Source of the DNA: Flammula alnicola
Taxonomy: Eukaryota; Basidiomycota; Agaricomycetes; Agaricales; Strophariaceae
DNA: 64,000 bases
Direction of reading: 5' to 3'
Assembly (NCBI GenBank): GCA_015499995.1
Contig: JADNRV010000098.1
Location: 124,001 to 188,000 of the forward strand
The notes under the pieces were generated by a model, which was given only the letters and a program-made list of their open reading frames with translations, had not been told where the DNA came from and made no database searches. The translations under genes were made by a program, and so were the position numbers. This document shows, piece after piece, positions 1 to 11,177 of the stretch. Positions within the stretch are counted from its first letter, which is position 1; each line of letters starts with the position of its first letter.

Positions 1-1
1 C

Positions 2-697
2 GTCGAAGCCCTTCAATACCATCTCGGCATCAGTGCAGTCCGCGTCAATTTCACGGAGACCCTGGCTCCTTTCCTCCCTAATGAAAGCTTCCCGGATTTC
101 CAGTTATCGTCGAATAAATTAGCAGAATACCGCTCCTGGGAGGATGTAGGGAGACCAACAACGCAGGAATTTATGTCCCGTTTCGGAAGATCGCCTGTTT
201 TTGACCCGATACCGGAGAAGATGTTCACTCGCGCGCAATCCATCACAGATGACGATTTCGCAGACTCCGTCGCACTAAAGCGCGCATTCCGGGACGCGCT
301 CTCCGAACACGTCTTCAAACACGATGAGGAATCGTGCTCCGACACACTCTTCATGTACGACGCTGCCACGGGAGGAATTCCGTCTTACCGGGTCGAGGAG
401 TTCAATCATCTGTCGGGTGCCACGCCGTTTCTGTTAACTGCAGTGGGTGCAGATAGACCGGCGAAGCTGTCGGATTTCTTCAACTTTTTGGCGTCGATGG
501 GCGAGTTGCCGGAGGTGACGATACCCATCGGACAGGCGAGTTATTTTAGCCCGTTGAGCAGGGCTTGGGAACCCATTCCAGTTGCAATAGAGTTGATTGC
601 AAGGAAAGGTTGTGACCAGATGCTTCTGGATCTAGTGAAGAATTTGGCCGAGCTGGGAGTCATAGGACCGGTAAAAGTTGGGAGATCGATGTTCTAG
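2..697 (+). CDS. Amidase-family protein, 3' end only
   Basis: The frame is open from the window edge to the stop at 695-697, giving about 231 residues with no visible intron, so this is the C-terminal part of a larger protein. It resembles the C-terminal half of fungal amidase-signature hydrolases, which cut carbon-nitrogen bonds in amides. Support comes from the ending: a segment with PEVTIPIGQA, then PIPVAIELIARKGCD and a terminal helix LLDLVKNLAELGVIGP, which is the usual pattern in which the last core strand of the fold is followed by a 'pure sugar-like' loop and a closing helix. The Ser-Ser-Lys catalytic residues lie in the N-terminal half and are outside the window, so activity cannot be judged. 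The family call rests on the C-terminal pattern alone and is fairly likely, not certain. Confidence 0.7.
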   Translation, partial: VEALQYHLGISAVRVNFTETLAPFLPNESFPDFQLSSNKLAEYRSWEDVGRPTTQEFMSRFGRSPVFDPIPEKMFTRAQSITDDDFADSVALKRAFRDALSEHVFKHDEESCSDTLFMYDAATGGIPSYRVEEFNHLSGATPFLLTAVGADRPAKLSDFFNFLASMGELPEVTIPIGQASYFSPLSRAWEPIPVAIELIARKGCDQMLLDLVKNLAELGVIGPVKVGRSMF

Positions 698-1597
698 TTG
701 TGATACGTTCTTAAACAGCATGCATTTTGACCGGTCCTTTCCATAAATGAAATCCTGGATTGACAATACATAGATATACATTTATCCGATGTCCATCCTT
801 TCAGCTATTTGAAATGCTGGTCCTTAAATAATGTACCAATCTGCTTATACGCAACTATACACCAATGCAAGTCGAGAATTTTACATCGGAAGCTAACGGC
901 TTTATCAACTTCCACTTCTGAGATGGACAGAAAGATAAAATTTGATTCGAATTCAAAGTGTTCCATGTTGATCCTGAAAAGTGGTTCTGCTTGGGTTCTG
1001 CAAGTAAGTGAGGAAGATCCATCCAAGCAAATAGATTCAAAATCGACCCATTGTGGCTTGCAGTCGGAGAGGAAGGTCCAAGCTATGTGCAGAAGTGATT
1101 TTATGCCCGGAGATCTTCTGACCTCCGTCTCGGCAATTCGGATCCTATGGCCGGAGCGCTGGCTGATCTGACAAAGATTGCCATATGGAACGAGATTTTC
1201 TCGTGGGTTTCGTTGTTATCTTGCTATCTCTCTTGACCTTAATTTGAGTGGGATTTATTTGGAAAATATCATGGAGAAAAATAGAGAATAACTGCGAAAG
1301 CATAGAGGAAAAGACCATTGCGCATAAGCACTGAAGGGTAAACATGGACCTACAACCAGCCGAACACGTGTACCGGCGAAGTCAAACTCCGCACGTCAAA
1401 TAAAGGACTTAACCCCGTTCTTGGCGTACATACTCTATGTCGCCCATGCTGCACTGCCATTCTCAGCACCCACCCACGAGGTCGTGAGACCCAGAGCTGA
1501 ACCGTTTCTTTGTCTGGAGACGTAGATGAGTCCTGCTTGACCATTGTTTTATCGCGGATTGTATACTTCGACACCTCACTGAGCCTTCTGTCACCAT
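698..1597. other. Intergenic, no gene seen
   Basis: About 900 bp between the amidase stop and the kinase-like start. Open frames here are short, lack splice-supported continuation and overlap each other on both strands. It should hold the amidase 3' end and the promoter of the next gene, but I recognise no specific site. Confidence 0.6.
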
Positions 1598-3120
1598 TTG
1601 ACGCCGAGTATGAGCACGGCCTTTCGACCGATACTGCGCCCGGTCGTGTGGTCGGAAGTAGACGCTAATGGACGCACTAATCGTCGCGCAAGGTCTCCAG
1701 ATGCAGATACATCGAACTACGATCACGAGTCGTTGGAGTCCCCGCCGCGGAAGAAGAAAAAGTCCTTGGGCCTTCCTGCAGTCTACTACCCTCCTGCACT
1801 TAGCCCATCTGAGAAAGTGTGGCGCGATCGTTACGGATATCTATATCAGAGAGGCTACCAGATACGCCCTCGTTACCAACCCAACTGGACACCCACATGT
1901 TTTGGGAATGGGAGGCACCACCATAGCGGAGAGGATCATATCATGCAGATTGTGCGTCCCCCATATCTTTTTTGGGCCATTTTGAAAGCTTATACGCACT
2001 CCAAGCTTCCTCAAGTCCTGGATGCGATTAGAAGACAAGACGGATTAGTTGTGTGCATTAAAATGATACAAGATCCTAAGAAAATAAAACAAATCAAGAT
2101 CACAGAGTATTTCTCATCGCGACGGATGACAAGCGACTCGCGAAACCATGTTGTGCCATTCTATGATACTTTCGGGGACAGCTTTTCGCCACATATTCAG
2201 TATATGGTCATGCCCGTGCTTCGACGCTTCGACGATCCAGAGTTTCTCATGGTATGCGAGGTTGTTGATTTCGTTAGTCAGGTTCTTGAGGTATGTGCAC
2301 CAATCATATGTCGCCCTATTCGTAGTTTTTCACCGTTAGCGCCGACCAACAGGGATTGGCATTTCTCCATGAAAATAATGTCGCTCACCAGTACGACCAT
2401 TCTCATTACTCTATTCACAGCAAAAAATATAACCTCTGAAATTCTCAGCAACCTCACGGCCGAACATATCATGATGGATGCGAAATCGATCGTGCCCACA
2501 GGGTGGCACTTTGTCTCCCATTTCTGTGAACCGGACGGTATGACCAGAATCTCACCACTGGAACGCAAGAACCACTCCGTGCGATACTACTTTATCGGAT
2601 TTGGAAATTGTTATCACCTTGCTCCCGACAAAGCCCCTTTGGTGACCGATATCGGCGGAGGCGACGACGACGTTCCAGAGCTGTTCAATGGGAAGCCATA
2701 TGATCCTTTTAAAGTAGATATCTACACGCTTGGAAACGTTATACTAAAAGAACTATACCAGGTACGTTTTTCACTCCAAATTCGAAGCATTGATATTGAT
2801 GGATGATCCAGAAATACCACAGCTTGGAATTCCTTCAGGATTTGATAAGCTGCATGCGAGTGCGAGACTTTGAGAAACGCTCTAGCGCCGGAAAGATTCT
2901 TCGGTCGTGGTATCGCACCCGAGATTCACTCGATGAAGACGCTATCGAGGAGCAGCCTCTGCGTTATAGAGATGGCGCGCGTCCGCGTTTCTCATACGAT
3001 TCTGATTCGCAGGCCAGCGCCAATGCGCGGTCTCATAAACGGGATATTTCATCTATTCTCAACAAGGCGAGTCATTATTCTTCGAAATACTCTACCTTTG
3101 CTAATCTCTTTATTCAGTGA
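1598..3120 (+). CDS. Basidiomycete protein kinase-like protein, probable pseudokinase
   Basis: Model: 1598-1951, 2006-2290, 2353-2390, 2449-2761, 2812-3120; all introns are GT..AG, 50-64 bp, and phases agree. The N-terminus is basic (PPRKKKK near residue 50). The kinase-like fold starts around residue 110. Visible landmarks are VVCIKMIQ (the beta-3 lysine), MVMPVLRRF (hinge), GLAFLHENN (helix E), EHIMMDA (after the catalytic loop) and VDIYTLGNVI (helix F). The catalytic loop reads HHN where active kinases have HRD, and the Mg-binding DFG site reads GFG, so both key aspartates are missing if the splicing is right. Related kinase-like proteins are abundant in Agaricomycetes and mostly unstudied. 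The first intron is a multiple of three and could be retained. The exact 3' end is less sure because a further intron near 3071-3117 is possible. Confidence 0.75.
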
Positions 3121-3606
3121 TCACTATTTCGACATGTTCCTTCATCACTTCTATCGCACTTTGTTCTTCCGTCTCTGTTCTATTTTCTGTCTCTTTTTTC
3201 CGGTTTATCTTCTCCTTCCTGTCCACTTGTATAACATTGCAAGCGTTTCCTTGTATATTCAGTTGTCCTTATTCCTCATAACTACCACATGATTATCCAT
3301 ATATGTAGCGGTATCGCCTCCTGAGTCTGACTGCCCTACAGAAACTCAGGGACTGTTAGGGATGCGCAAAGACATTTCCGCCTATATTTATAAGTTAAAT
3401 ATCAACCTTTTGTATGCAAACAAATTCCCCAATGGCCGCCGCCTTTCTCATAAGAGGGGAGATCAATGTGGCAAATGAGCTCACGGCTCGTTCAATAGAA
3501 ATCATCTGACAGTGACAATATGCTGCCAACTCGGAAATTACAATATAAGTACAGTAAGTACAGTTGTTTGCAGAGAAAAAATCTTGCATAAGAGTAAAAG
3601 ACTCCA
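3121..3606. other. Intergenic, no gene seen
   Basis: About 490 bp between the kinase-like gene and the tRNA. It begins T- and C-rich, as expected for a 3' untranslated region. I see no supported coding exon. Confidence 0.55.
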
Positions 3607-3680
3607 TGGCCAACATGGGGATCGAACCCAGGACCTTCGCGTTATTAGCACGACGCTCTAACCAGCTGAGCTAGCCGGCC
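3607..3680 (-). tRNA. tRNA-Ile (AAU anticodon)
   Basis: The reverse strand folds as a 74-nt cloverleaf without an intron. The acceptor stem GGCCGGC pairs with GTTGGCC with two G-U pairs and a discriminator A. The D arm is GCTC/GAGC, the anticodon stem TCGTG/CGCGA holds loop CTAATAA with anticodon AAT, and the T arm has loop TTCGATC with one mismatched pair at the stem base. The B-box-like GGTTCGATCCC is intact, so it should be transcribed by RNA polymerase III. AAU (A34 edited to inosine) is the standard major isoleucine tRNA in fungi. Confidence 0.93.
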
Positions 3681-4276
3681 ATGCAGGATATACACGGGGA
3701 CCCACTTAACTCGCAGATCAATTATAGACTGGGCAAATCGCGCGGCCACGCTGACTGCAGCACAAATGCTGCAAGGTCATATTCCAACTTCAAATCACGA
3801 AGAGACTCTCTTCATGAGGCGCCATCCGACAAAAATAATAGCCCTCACAGTATCATAAGTATTTGGGCGCCTATTGGTATGACTGAAGTTCAAGTTTCCA
3901 AAAGCAGATTTTCCTACCAAATGTTGATCTCCGCCGGCCTTTGTTCCAACTGACAACGTCATCTTCTAACTTCATCTCTTCTAACTTCATCTCTGATCTC
4001 TGGAGGTTGCTTATATTTGAGACAATCAACTGAATATATAATTGCACAGATAAACGAGAAAGAGAGACAAAAGTAACGAGTGAAAACAATAATATGTACC
4101 TAAGAGAGAGACGAGATGCCAGTACCATGTAGATGGTAAGAAAAAAATAGGAATAGAAAAGCACAAGAGACAGGGAAAAAAGCAACAGAAAAAAAAGGAA
4201 GGTAAAGGCTAGAAAATGCTACATGTTGCGCAGATTATGTTATAGTTCAAATAAAATTAGAAATTCAGCTCGCAGG
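3681..4276. other. Intergenic, no gene seen
   Basis: About 600 bp between the tRNA 5' end and the stop of the minus-strand scaffold gene. The half near 4000-4220 is rich in GAGA and poly-A, consistent with the T-rich 3' untranslated region of the minus-strand gene. No coding exon is supported. Confidence 0.55.
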
Positions 4277-7200
4277 TTACATCACAACAGGGACCATGAA
4301 AGCAGACCCCGGTTGCATGGAGCCCTTCGCGATGGTGTTAGCAAGTACCCTTCGTTTGTCCTCCCAAGCCTTCAACGCCCGCAGCAGCTGCAGGATCTTC
4401 TCTCTCTTCCCTTGGCGGACGTCGTTGATGCTGACGCTGCCCATCTTCACGTCGTTGTCCAAAAGGAAGTCAAACAGCCTGAAAAGCCCGTCGAGCTTGT
4501 CGTCGCTCGGGTCCACAGGGAAGGCAGAGTCGGGCACGGGAGGGGAAGACGGCCGGCCTCTGATAGATTCAGCCAGGCGGAGAAGTGCGAGACCACCACA
4601 GAGAGAACCGTGCGGATCCGTGATTTGGAGGTCTTCTGGAAGGTGTGTATTGGCCCACTCGATCAGAGCGTCGTCAGCAACGCTATTTATCTGGAACTCA
4701 AGGTGAGCATTAAATTAAATAAGTCAGAATGAGAAAGAGAGCACTGACAGTATTGCGCTGGGAAGTTGTTCTACGCATTTCTCTTGAAGGTCTTGGAGGA
4801 GCGGACGTCCTTTTTGGGCTTAAAGGCGGATTACCGTTTACTCCGTTGGTCTGCACAGCTTCGTTGCTGAAGAACGAATCTAGATGAGCTCGCTCGTCCT
4901 TGGCGTCATTGTCAGGAAGGCCCATAAGTACACGGGCATCACGACTGGAGAGCTGGTCTGGGTTTTCACGGCGCAGAGCCTTCTGAGTGGCATCGCGCGC
5001 GGTAGGCGATGGCGGTCGAGGGGCAGGGTTCATAGCTTGAGCGACAACCAGAGGAATAGTTGGGATATTACACGATGAAACAACAGGTTCTGGGAGTCGA
5101 AATGGTTAGCACGTGAAAAGATACTCAATGCACAGCACGTACTGGTGTAATCCCGCCCAATGGTCGCCTTCATGATAGCTTTCATCCAATCTCGAATGAC
5201 AGTCTTCTCTTCGGAGCTGAAGTAATAAGTCTTGTCATGATCGTGATCGATCCGGAAACCATATCGTCCTGGGTCGATATTCTCGTCCACAGTGACCCTA
5301 TAGCCAATGATATGGATGTATCCCTTGATCCGAGTTTCCTGTAATGAAAAGAATGAGCACTGGCCAGGAAGAAGAAAAGCGAAAGAAACTTACAGTCTTA
5401 CTGTTACTCTTCAAGCAATAGAGATGCGGGCCCTTGAGGACGAAATAACGCAGCTTCCATGTATTATATCTATCACCCTTCTTCCGCATCCATCCCGCGT
5501 GGTCAGGTTCGCCAATCTGCTCCAAGATATTGTGGCCTTGCTTGATCGGGCCCGACAACCCATTGACCATCTCCTGCGTAGCGGTAGGGCTTGTGGTCGA
5601 AGCAGGAGTAGACACGGTCCTCTTGCGCAGAGTCGCATGGTCCTTCTTCAGATTCTCCTTCTCCGCCTCTTTGTCTTTATCCGACGACTCTTGCATTGAT
5701 CCGACAAGAGTATCCTTGGGTGATCCGCTGGGCGTAGACGGGCGCTGAGAAGTAGTTGATGATTTGCGCAAGCTCGTGCTATGCAGCCTAGGCAGAATGA
5801 ATTTGCTCGTCCTCTCTACAGGAGGTTCGTCGCCAGCACTATCAATTATAAAACAACATCGAACGGAAACATCAACCATCAGAAAAATCGAGAAATGCCA
5901 CGAAACAACAAACCTTGGTGGAGGTTTCCGGCTCTTGCCCAAAGTCCCAGCGAAGGTACCTCCAAAGATGCTCAGCCTATCTCCATGCTTACCACCATCG
6001 ACGCTCTTCCTCGCACGCGCGTGACGGCCACCAACCGTTGACGAGTCTCGACCCTCCTTCTGTTTCTCCTTGTCCTTGCCCTCCTTCGCACTGCCCTTCG
6101 CACTGCCCTTCAGGCTCTCCTTTACACTATCCTTATCTTTGAGTTCTTTATCGGGGGTACCGCGAGTGGTAGGAGACGGGATAGGTGACGGCCGCGACGA
6201 GTTGATAACTGAAAGAGACGAATCCTGAGAACGCCCGAATAACCGGCGGCGCACGCTGGTGGTGGCAGGTGCGATGTCGCCCTGATCTCAACTGTCAATA
6301 TATGCGCCCTAAAGCACCGGAATATGGACTTACATCGCTCATATGCCCGCGATCGTCGTCTTCGTTTACAGGGATAGCAAAATTCGACTTCGCAGCCGAC
6401 TCTTTCAGAGCCCCGTCACTGTTAGGCGATAACAACAACTGTGCAGGGCGGGTCTTCTGGAATAAACAAAAAAAATCGTTCAGAAAAATGCACAAAAATA
6501 GAAAAATATCAACAAAACCCACCGCATCGGACGAGGGACTCGTAGATGCCAAAGCGATGCCCAAACCCACTCCAGAAGCAGCAGCAACAGCCGCAACCAC
6601 ACCCGGCTCCACATGCTGTTGGTCCTGAGAAGGCGTCTCCTGGACGGAGCCAAACTGGTTCCCATACCCATACCCTTGCCCGTGGTACGCTTGCGGGCTG
6701 GAGCCTTGCCCACTCTGCGGGTAGTACCCACCGCTATGCACAGCGGCGGCGACGGTCGACCCAGGGTACGAGTGGTGGCTCTGGCTCGTGCTCAGCGTGC
6801 GCGAGTGCGTGCTGGGGTTGTGCTGCAGCTGCATGGGCGACGGCTGGCCCGAGGAGGAGATGTGGTGGTCCGAGTACTCGATCGAGGGCGGGCGGCGCAG
6901 GTCGGTTATGGCGTTGGCGATCCGCATGCGCTTGCCAAAAGCCATGATGCCGATCTCTGACTTGAGGAGGTTGACGTCGAGTTCGAGGAGGACGTCGCCT
7001 GTGATCTCTTGTTCTGGAGGATAAAATCTAGTTAGCCATTGAAGATGAAGAGGTGGAAAAATAAGCATACCAGTGAATTTATCACAGACATCTTGATCAA
7101 ACCCTCTACTCTTCAGCCACTCAACAACTTCCTCGACACTCCACTCCGTTGGATGCTTCTTCTTCATCTCCGATTGAGGCGACGTAGCCTGCTCTGACGG

Positions 7201-8571
7201 CGCCTGTGGTGCCTGGGGTGCAGAAATCGTCATTGCCGGTGCTGAAGCCGACGACACTATGCTGTTATGCTTGGACTGGAAAGTATTACTGAAATGCGAT
7301 GCCGAAGGTGATGGCAAGCCATTCATAGAAGGAATCTCTCGCACAGGCGCACTGCTCCGCTTTGATTCAGGAGGTGTACTAGCTCGAGGAGGAGTGGTGG
7401 GAGGAGGGTACGAGCTCGTCGTGAGTGATGTTGGTCTGTCAGCCGGCTTCTCAGGCGCGGACTCAACAGCAGGAGCTGGCGGTGAGAATACAGGGAAGGA
7501 GAGCTTCGTGGCAGTTGCCGTCGGAACCTCCGATTCGTCTCGAGGAGGCATGTCAATCTGCGTGTCGGCTGCGGTCGTGGAGGGCCCTTGCTTCTCGGTC
7601 TCAGCGGCAGATGGTTCCTTGACATGCGTAGGCTCGACTTCGACTTCCTCGGTTTCGTCCTCCTCCAAGATGTATGGATGAGCCCTCTGGAATTTGCTAG
7701 ACCGCGTAAAATCGCCCTCATCCTCCGCCTCGCTCTCGTCGCTCAACTCGACCTCGATGGGTGGCGCAACAGACCTGCGAATACTCGAAGTATCATTGGA
7801 GGACATCATCGCCTCCAGTTTCTCAGCCTCTTCTACTGCCCTTCTTGCTTTTGCTGCCAACTTCTCCCTCGCATTCTTATGCCAGTCATCTCCATTTAAT
7901 GCGTTTCCGGTACCATCAACGTCACTGAGATCGTAGTCCGTGTCCGTGTCTGCTCCGTCTTGCGTGCTCGCAAAACTGAAACTCCTGGCACCATCTCTAT
8001 CTTCTCCACCACCCCCACGGCCAAGTTGCTCAATTGCCTTCTGAACGTCGGTCATTGTGGCTTTCATCACTTCGCCGTCGGGTACTGACGCCAGGTGCAG
8101 TGATTCGTCATCAGTTTTACCATGGCCGGTGTCACTCTCATACCCGTCTCCGTTGAGGAAAGTAGCTGGAGGTTGTTTGGGCACTGGAGATGCGATATGT
8201 GGGCGCTCGGCCTCAGCTTCGCTGACTTCGTGCAGAGGTTGTAGTACGGATTTAGTGGTGGCAAGGGCGGCAGCGGGTTCTTCGGTAGTAGTGGAAGAAG
8301 ATGAGGATTGCTCTACGGAGGTTGCTGCAGGAGGCGCCGGAGCAGTATAACTCATTGGGAAGAGGCCGACTTTTCCAGCAAGGTTACGACCCTAATTGAA
8401 TAGCACGTCAGCATATGTGTAATTGTAGATCGGAGATCGACTTACCTGCCACCAGCCGTCCCCATAGAGGTCATCCTTCTCCACCACCTCGATCCGTTCC
8501 CCAGCACGGAAGTCTACCTCGTCCTCGTGCTCGGGAAGGAAGTCGTGGAGAGCATAGACATAGTCTGGCAT
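4277..8571 (-). CDS. Boi/Pob1-type SH3-SAM-PH polarity scaffold
   Basis: Nine exons: 8571-8446, 8391-7071, 7013-6523, 6456-6334, 6281-5914, 5838-5394, 5338-5143, 5089-4749, 4690-4277. They sum to 1,275 codons (1,274 aa). An SH3 domain fills residues 1-55 (start MPDYVYALHDF, then GDGWWQG and GLFP). A SAM domain sits near 450-525 (TEWSVEEVVEWLKSRGF). A PH domain lies near 917-1023 (HAGWMRKKGDRYNTWKLRYF). The long linkers are Ser/Pro/acidic and probably disordered. This order matches yeast Boi1/Boi2 and fission yeast Pob1, which bind Cdc42 signalling and phosphoinositides at growth sites and help exocytosis. The last 137 residues form an extra helical domain with LIEWANTHLPE and LRLAESIRG, which looks calponin-homology-like. 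The start codon is the first ATG before the SH3 domain. Several introns are multiples of three (7014-7070, 6457-6522, 5839-5913), so an unspliced reading stays open there. Confidence 0.9.
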
Positions 8572-9515
8572 TATGATTTATAAACAGGAAAGGTGTTGAA
8601 AACTGAAAGAATGTGGTGGTATATGACGTGCACTATTGCAGGGCGTCGGTAGATGATGGGCGGAAACAAAAAAGAAGCTTGTGAATGAGAGCTTGCGTAT
8701 CGTGTGGAAGTTGGTCGGTCGGCAGAAATAGACACTGGTGTTTGAGATTAAAAATGTCGTCCGAGTTCGTGAGTTAATATTATTCTCAAGTCGTAAAGCC
8801 CAGGTGCGATGTGCGTCCTGTATTTTTCGTGTCTTTGTCGTCGCTGATGTCGACCAATGGAGCCTACAGAGCGCCGTGCTCAACGACAAACTTGAAGGTG
8901 GGGAGAAGAATCAAGTCAGTGGTCCATTGTCTTTCAAATCAAATATCTCAGCCAAATGCCGTGACCCACGTGGAACAGTGCATCATCACAATCGCATCAT
9001 CATGACAAAACAAAACCAGTTCTGTGCATCGCGAAATTTAGATTAGAACTCACAGCACTAATACACACACGGACTGTCGTAAGTGTTGGAACAATATTAG
9101 CTGCGTTGTACTTTGTGACGATTCTGGACATTCAGCAGACAGGCTAGTCACCAAAAAGCCCATTTGTTCACAGCGTATCTGCCATTTCCCAGAAACTCTG
9201 CGCAGTCGGTCTCTGAGCTTTTTCAACCCCAAATTGACATGACCGAGACCCAGGCTGCATAAAATCGCGAATACGGCCGAAAATAAACGCTATCCTCACG
9301 ATTGACCATCCATCACAATATGAGTTATCCGAGAACTTTTGCTATGTATTCTTTCTTCTTGAAACATTTTTATCATACAACCGCACCGCTATTGAAAGTC
9401 TCATCTCAGGGCAATGCTCTACCCTCATTGATCGCAGTCGCGACCATGCTCGTATTTGGCCGATTGAATGCATACCTATGTACATCTCCAAAATTAGCAC
9501 GGAAAGACGGCCACA
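8572..9515. other. Intergenic, no gene seen
   Basis: About 940 bp holding the promoter of the minus-strand SH3-SAM-PH gene and the 3' side of the minus-strand GST gene. Short open frames occur but none shows splice-consistent extension or a recognisable domain. Confidence 0.55.
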
Positions 9516-10636
9516 TTATAGGACGGACCTCTCGTAACTGTCAAGATAGAGCTGCTCGGTGCTGCATGTAGCTTTGAACGCAGGGTGCTCGAAGATACGC
9601 TTTAACCAGGCGTTGAAACGTTCGCCTTGGGGTAATTGGAATCCGCGATAATGGGTCAGTACTATTTTTGCTCTGAACAGCCCTGTCATATGATCATCAA
9701 TAATCAGAGAGATCAAGGCAGAGAGAATTACGTACAAGGTCCTGCCATTACGTCCGCCCATCCTAGGTCTTTCTGTCCAGGAACCCATACTCCCAGTCCT
9801 TTGCTGAGCGCATGGGCTTCTCCTTCACCCGACGCACCTCCCTGCTCTAATATTTCTCGCTCAGCTCGTTCGAGTAGAGCGACCAAGCCTTCCAACGAAG
9901 CATGGAAGTCTTTCCCCGCCTCGATCTGCTTTTCCTCTGTTTGGGCTTGCAGGTAGCGGTAAAACACCGGTACCAAGCTGCGATTGACATGATCGGCCTG
10001 CAGACGCACCAAGCCTCGGGCGTCTGTGTCGCCAGTTAACTCGGGATAAATCAATGTGTTTCAGGACTCACATGGATTGGTAATGGGAGGTAAGATACTC
10101 CGCCTGGTTGTCGTAGCTGCGAGACTGCCGTATGCAATTAGCATTTGAGTATCCTCTCTGGATCAAAAGATTAGAAGACGCACTCTTCCAAGAATTCCAA
10201 TATGACCGTGCTTTCGTTGAGAGATCGAGGTGGGTTATACCGGTTGAATCTCAATCCCGGAACAAGTCCTTTGGGAGAGACTTCAAGCAATTCTTTTGGT
10301 TTCTTGTATGGATCGACCTCATCTGATCATACTTGTTACAGGTTTGCCACCTGAAACCACGAATTAGAGACCTACGATACTATTAACAACGACTGTTAGC
10401 TCATTAAAGAGGGTGGATGTGACGAGTCATACCTTGTAAGGTATCCCAAGAATCTCGAACGCAACCCAAACTCTCTGCACAAAGGGGCAGAAACAACTGC
10501 CGAAGAGCGTTATATCTTCATCAAAGAGGGTTATATTTTCCCCCTTTTCATGTGCCTTCACCGTTACCAGCGCGTCTCCCGTACATTCTGTATGATATAT
10601 TCGTCCGGAATCTTCGTTCGAAGGTTTGGTGGACAT
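9516..10636 (-). CDS. Glutathione S-transferase, omega-like (frame broken by one base)
   Basis: Exons read: 10636-10433, 10322-10184, 10124-10072, 10023-9736, 9682-9516. The first exon carries the GST thioredoxin-fold start with active-site CPF (GSCFCPFVQRVWVAFEILG), typical of omega-class enzymes that use a catalytic cysteine for glutathione-dependent reduction. Exon 2 has DPYKKPKELLEVSPKGLVP, containing the conserved segment before the cis-proline, and NESTVILEF. The helical C-terminal domain follows (ARGLVRLQADHVNR). The protein would be about 283 aa, normal for the family and probably cytosolic. Exons 1 and 2 do not join in one frame with any GT..AG pair I can find: one base is lacking next to the exon 1 donor at 10432-10433. 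With one more base the total would be exactly 284 codons. This is either a base-calling error or an early inactivating deletion. Confidence 0.8.
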
Positions 10637-11177
10637 TTCGATTCCTGGATTATGATATGCGTAAGAAACAGACGAGTCAAGATCAAGTCGAGGCTCAGCC
10701 GCTCATATCATTATGTCGTCATGAGATACCACCCTGAACCCGGGCCGGGCTGCCGTGAGCTTAGGGGCAAATTGATTTCCCGAGATACATCACTGCTAAT
10801 TACCACTACATCCACAGGTTCTCTTAAAACAAGAAGACTTCTTACACCTTCGATTGGCGATTTTTTAAATGAATAGCCAGTGCACTCGAACTTGAGTTTG
10901 AACTCGGAGGATGCAGATAAGATTCAAAGACTGTGTCAGTTTTACGTACTAATTACAAATGACATCGCATTATTTGTTGGCTAACTTTTGCATATACGAG
11001 CTTTTATGCCACAAAATCGACGCGTCGAAAAGTTGAACTGACGTGTCGTTGGGTCTGCATTTAGAATTTTCCAGGCTGTCGTGATAAGCGCCCGCGATAA
11101 GAAGAACCAGCAAGTCTTATAAGAGCCACATCGATTTCACGGCGATCCCCGCAGCAGGTTGCGAACGAACCCCCAAC
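10637..11177. other. Shared upstream region of two divergent genes
   Basis: 540 bp lie between the start of the minus-strand GST and the start of the plus-strand gene at 11178, so this is probably a two-way promoter. I see no clear TATA box or named factor site. Confidence 0.5.

Noticed and set aside
809..1171. Plus-strand frame of 120 codons between the amidase and kinase-like genes
   Set aside because: Overlapped by equal-length frames on the other strand and without any family pattern.
3118..3292. Further exon of the kinase-like gene
   Set aside because: The T-rich sequence in another frame (3118-3292) reads only hydrophobic, low-complexity residues and looks like untranslated tail.
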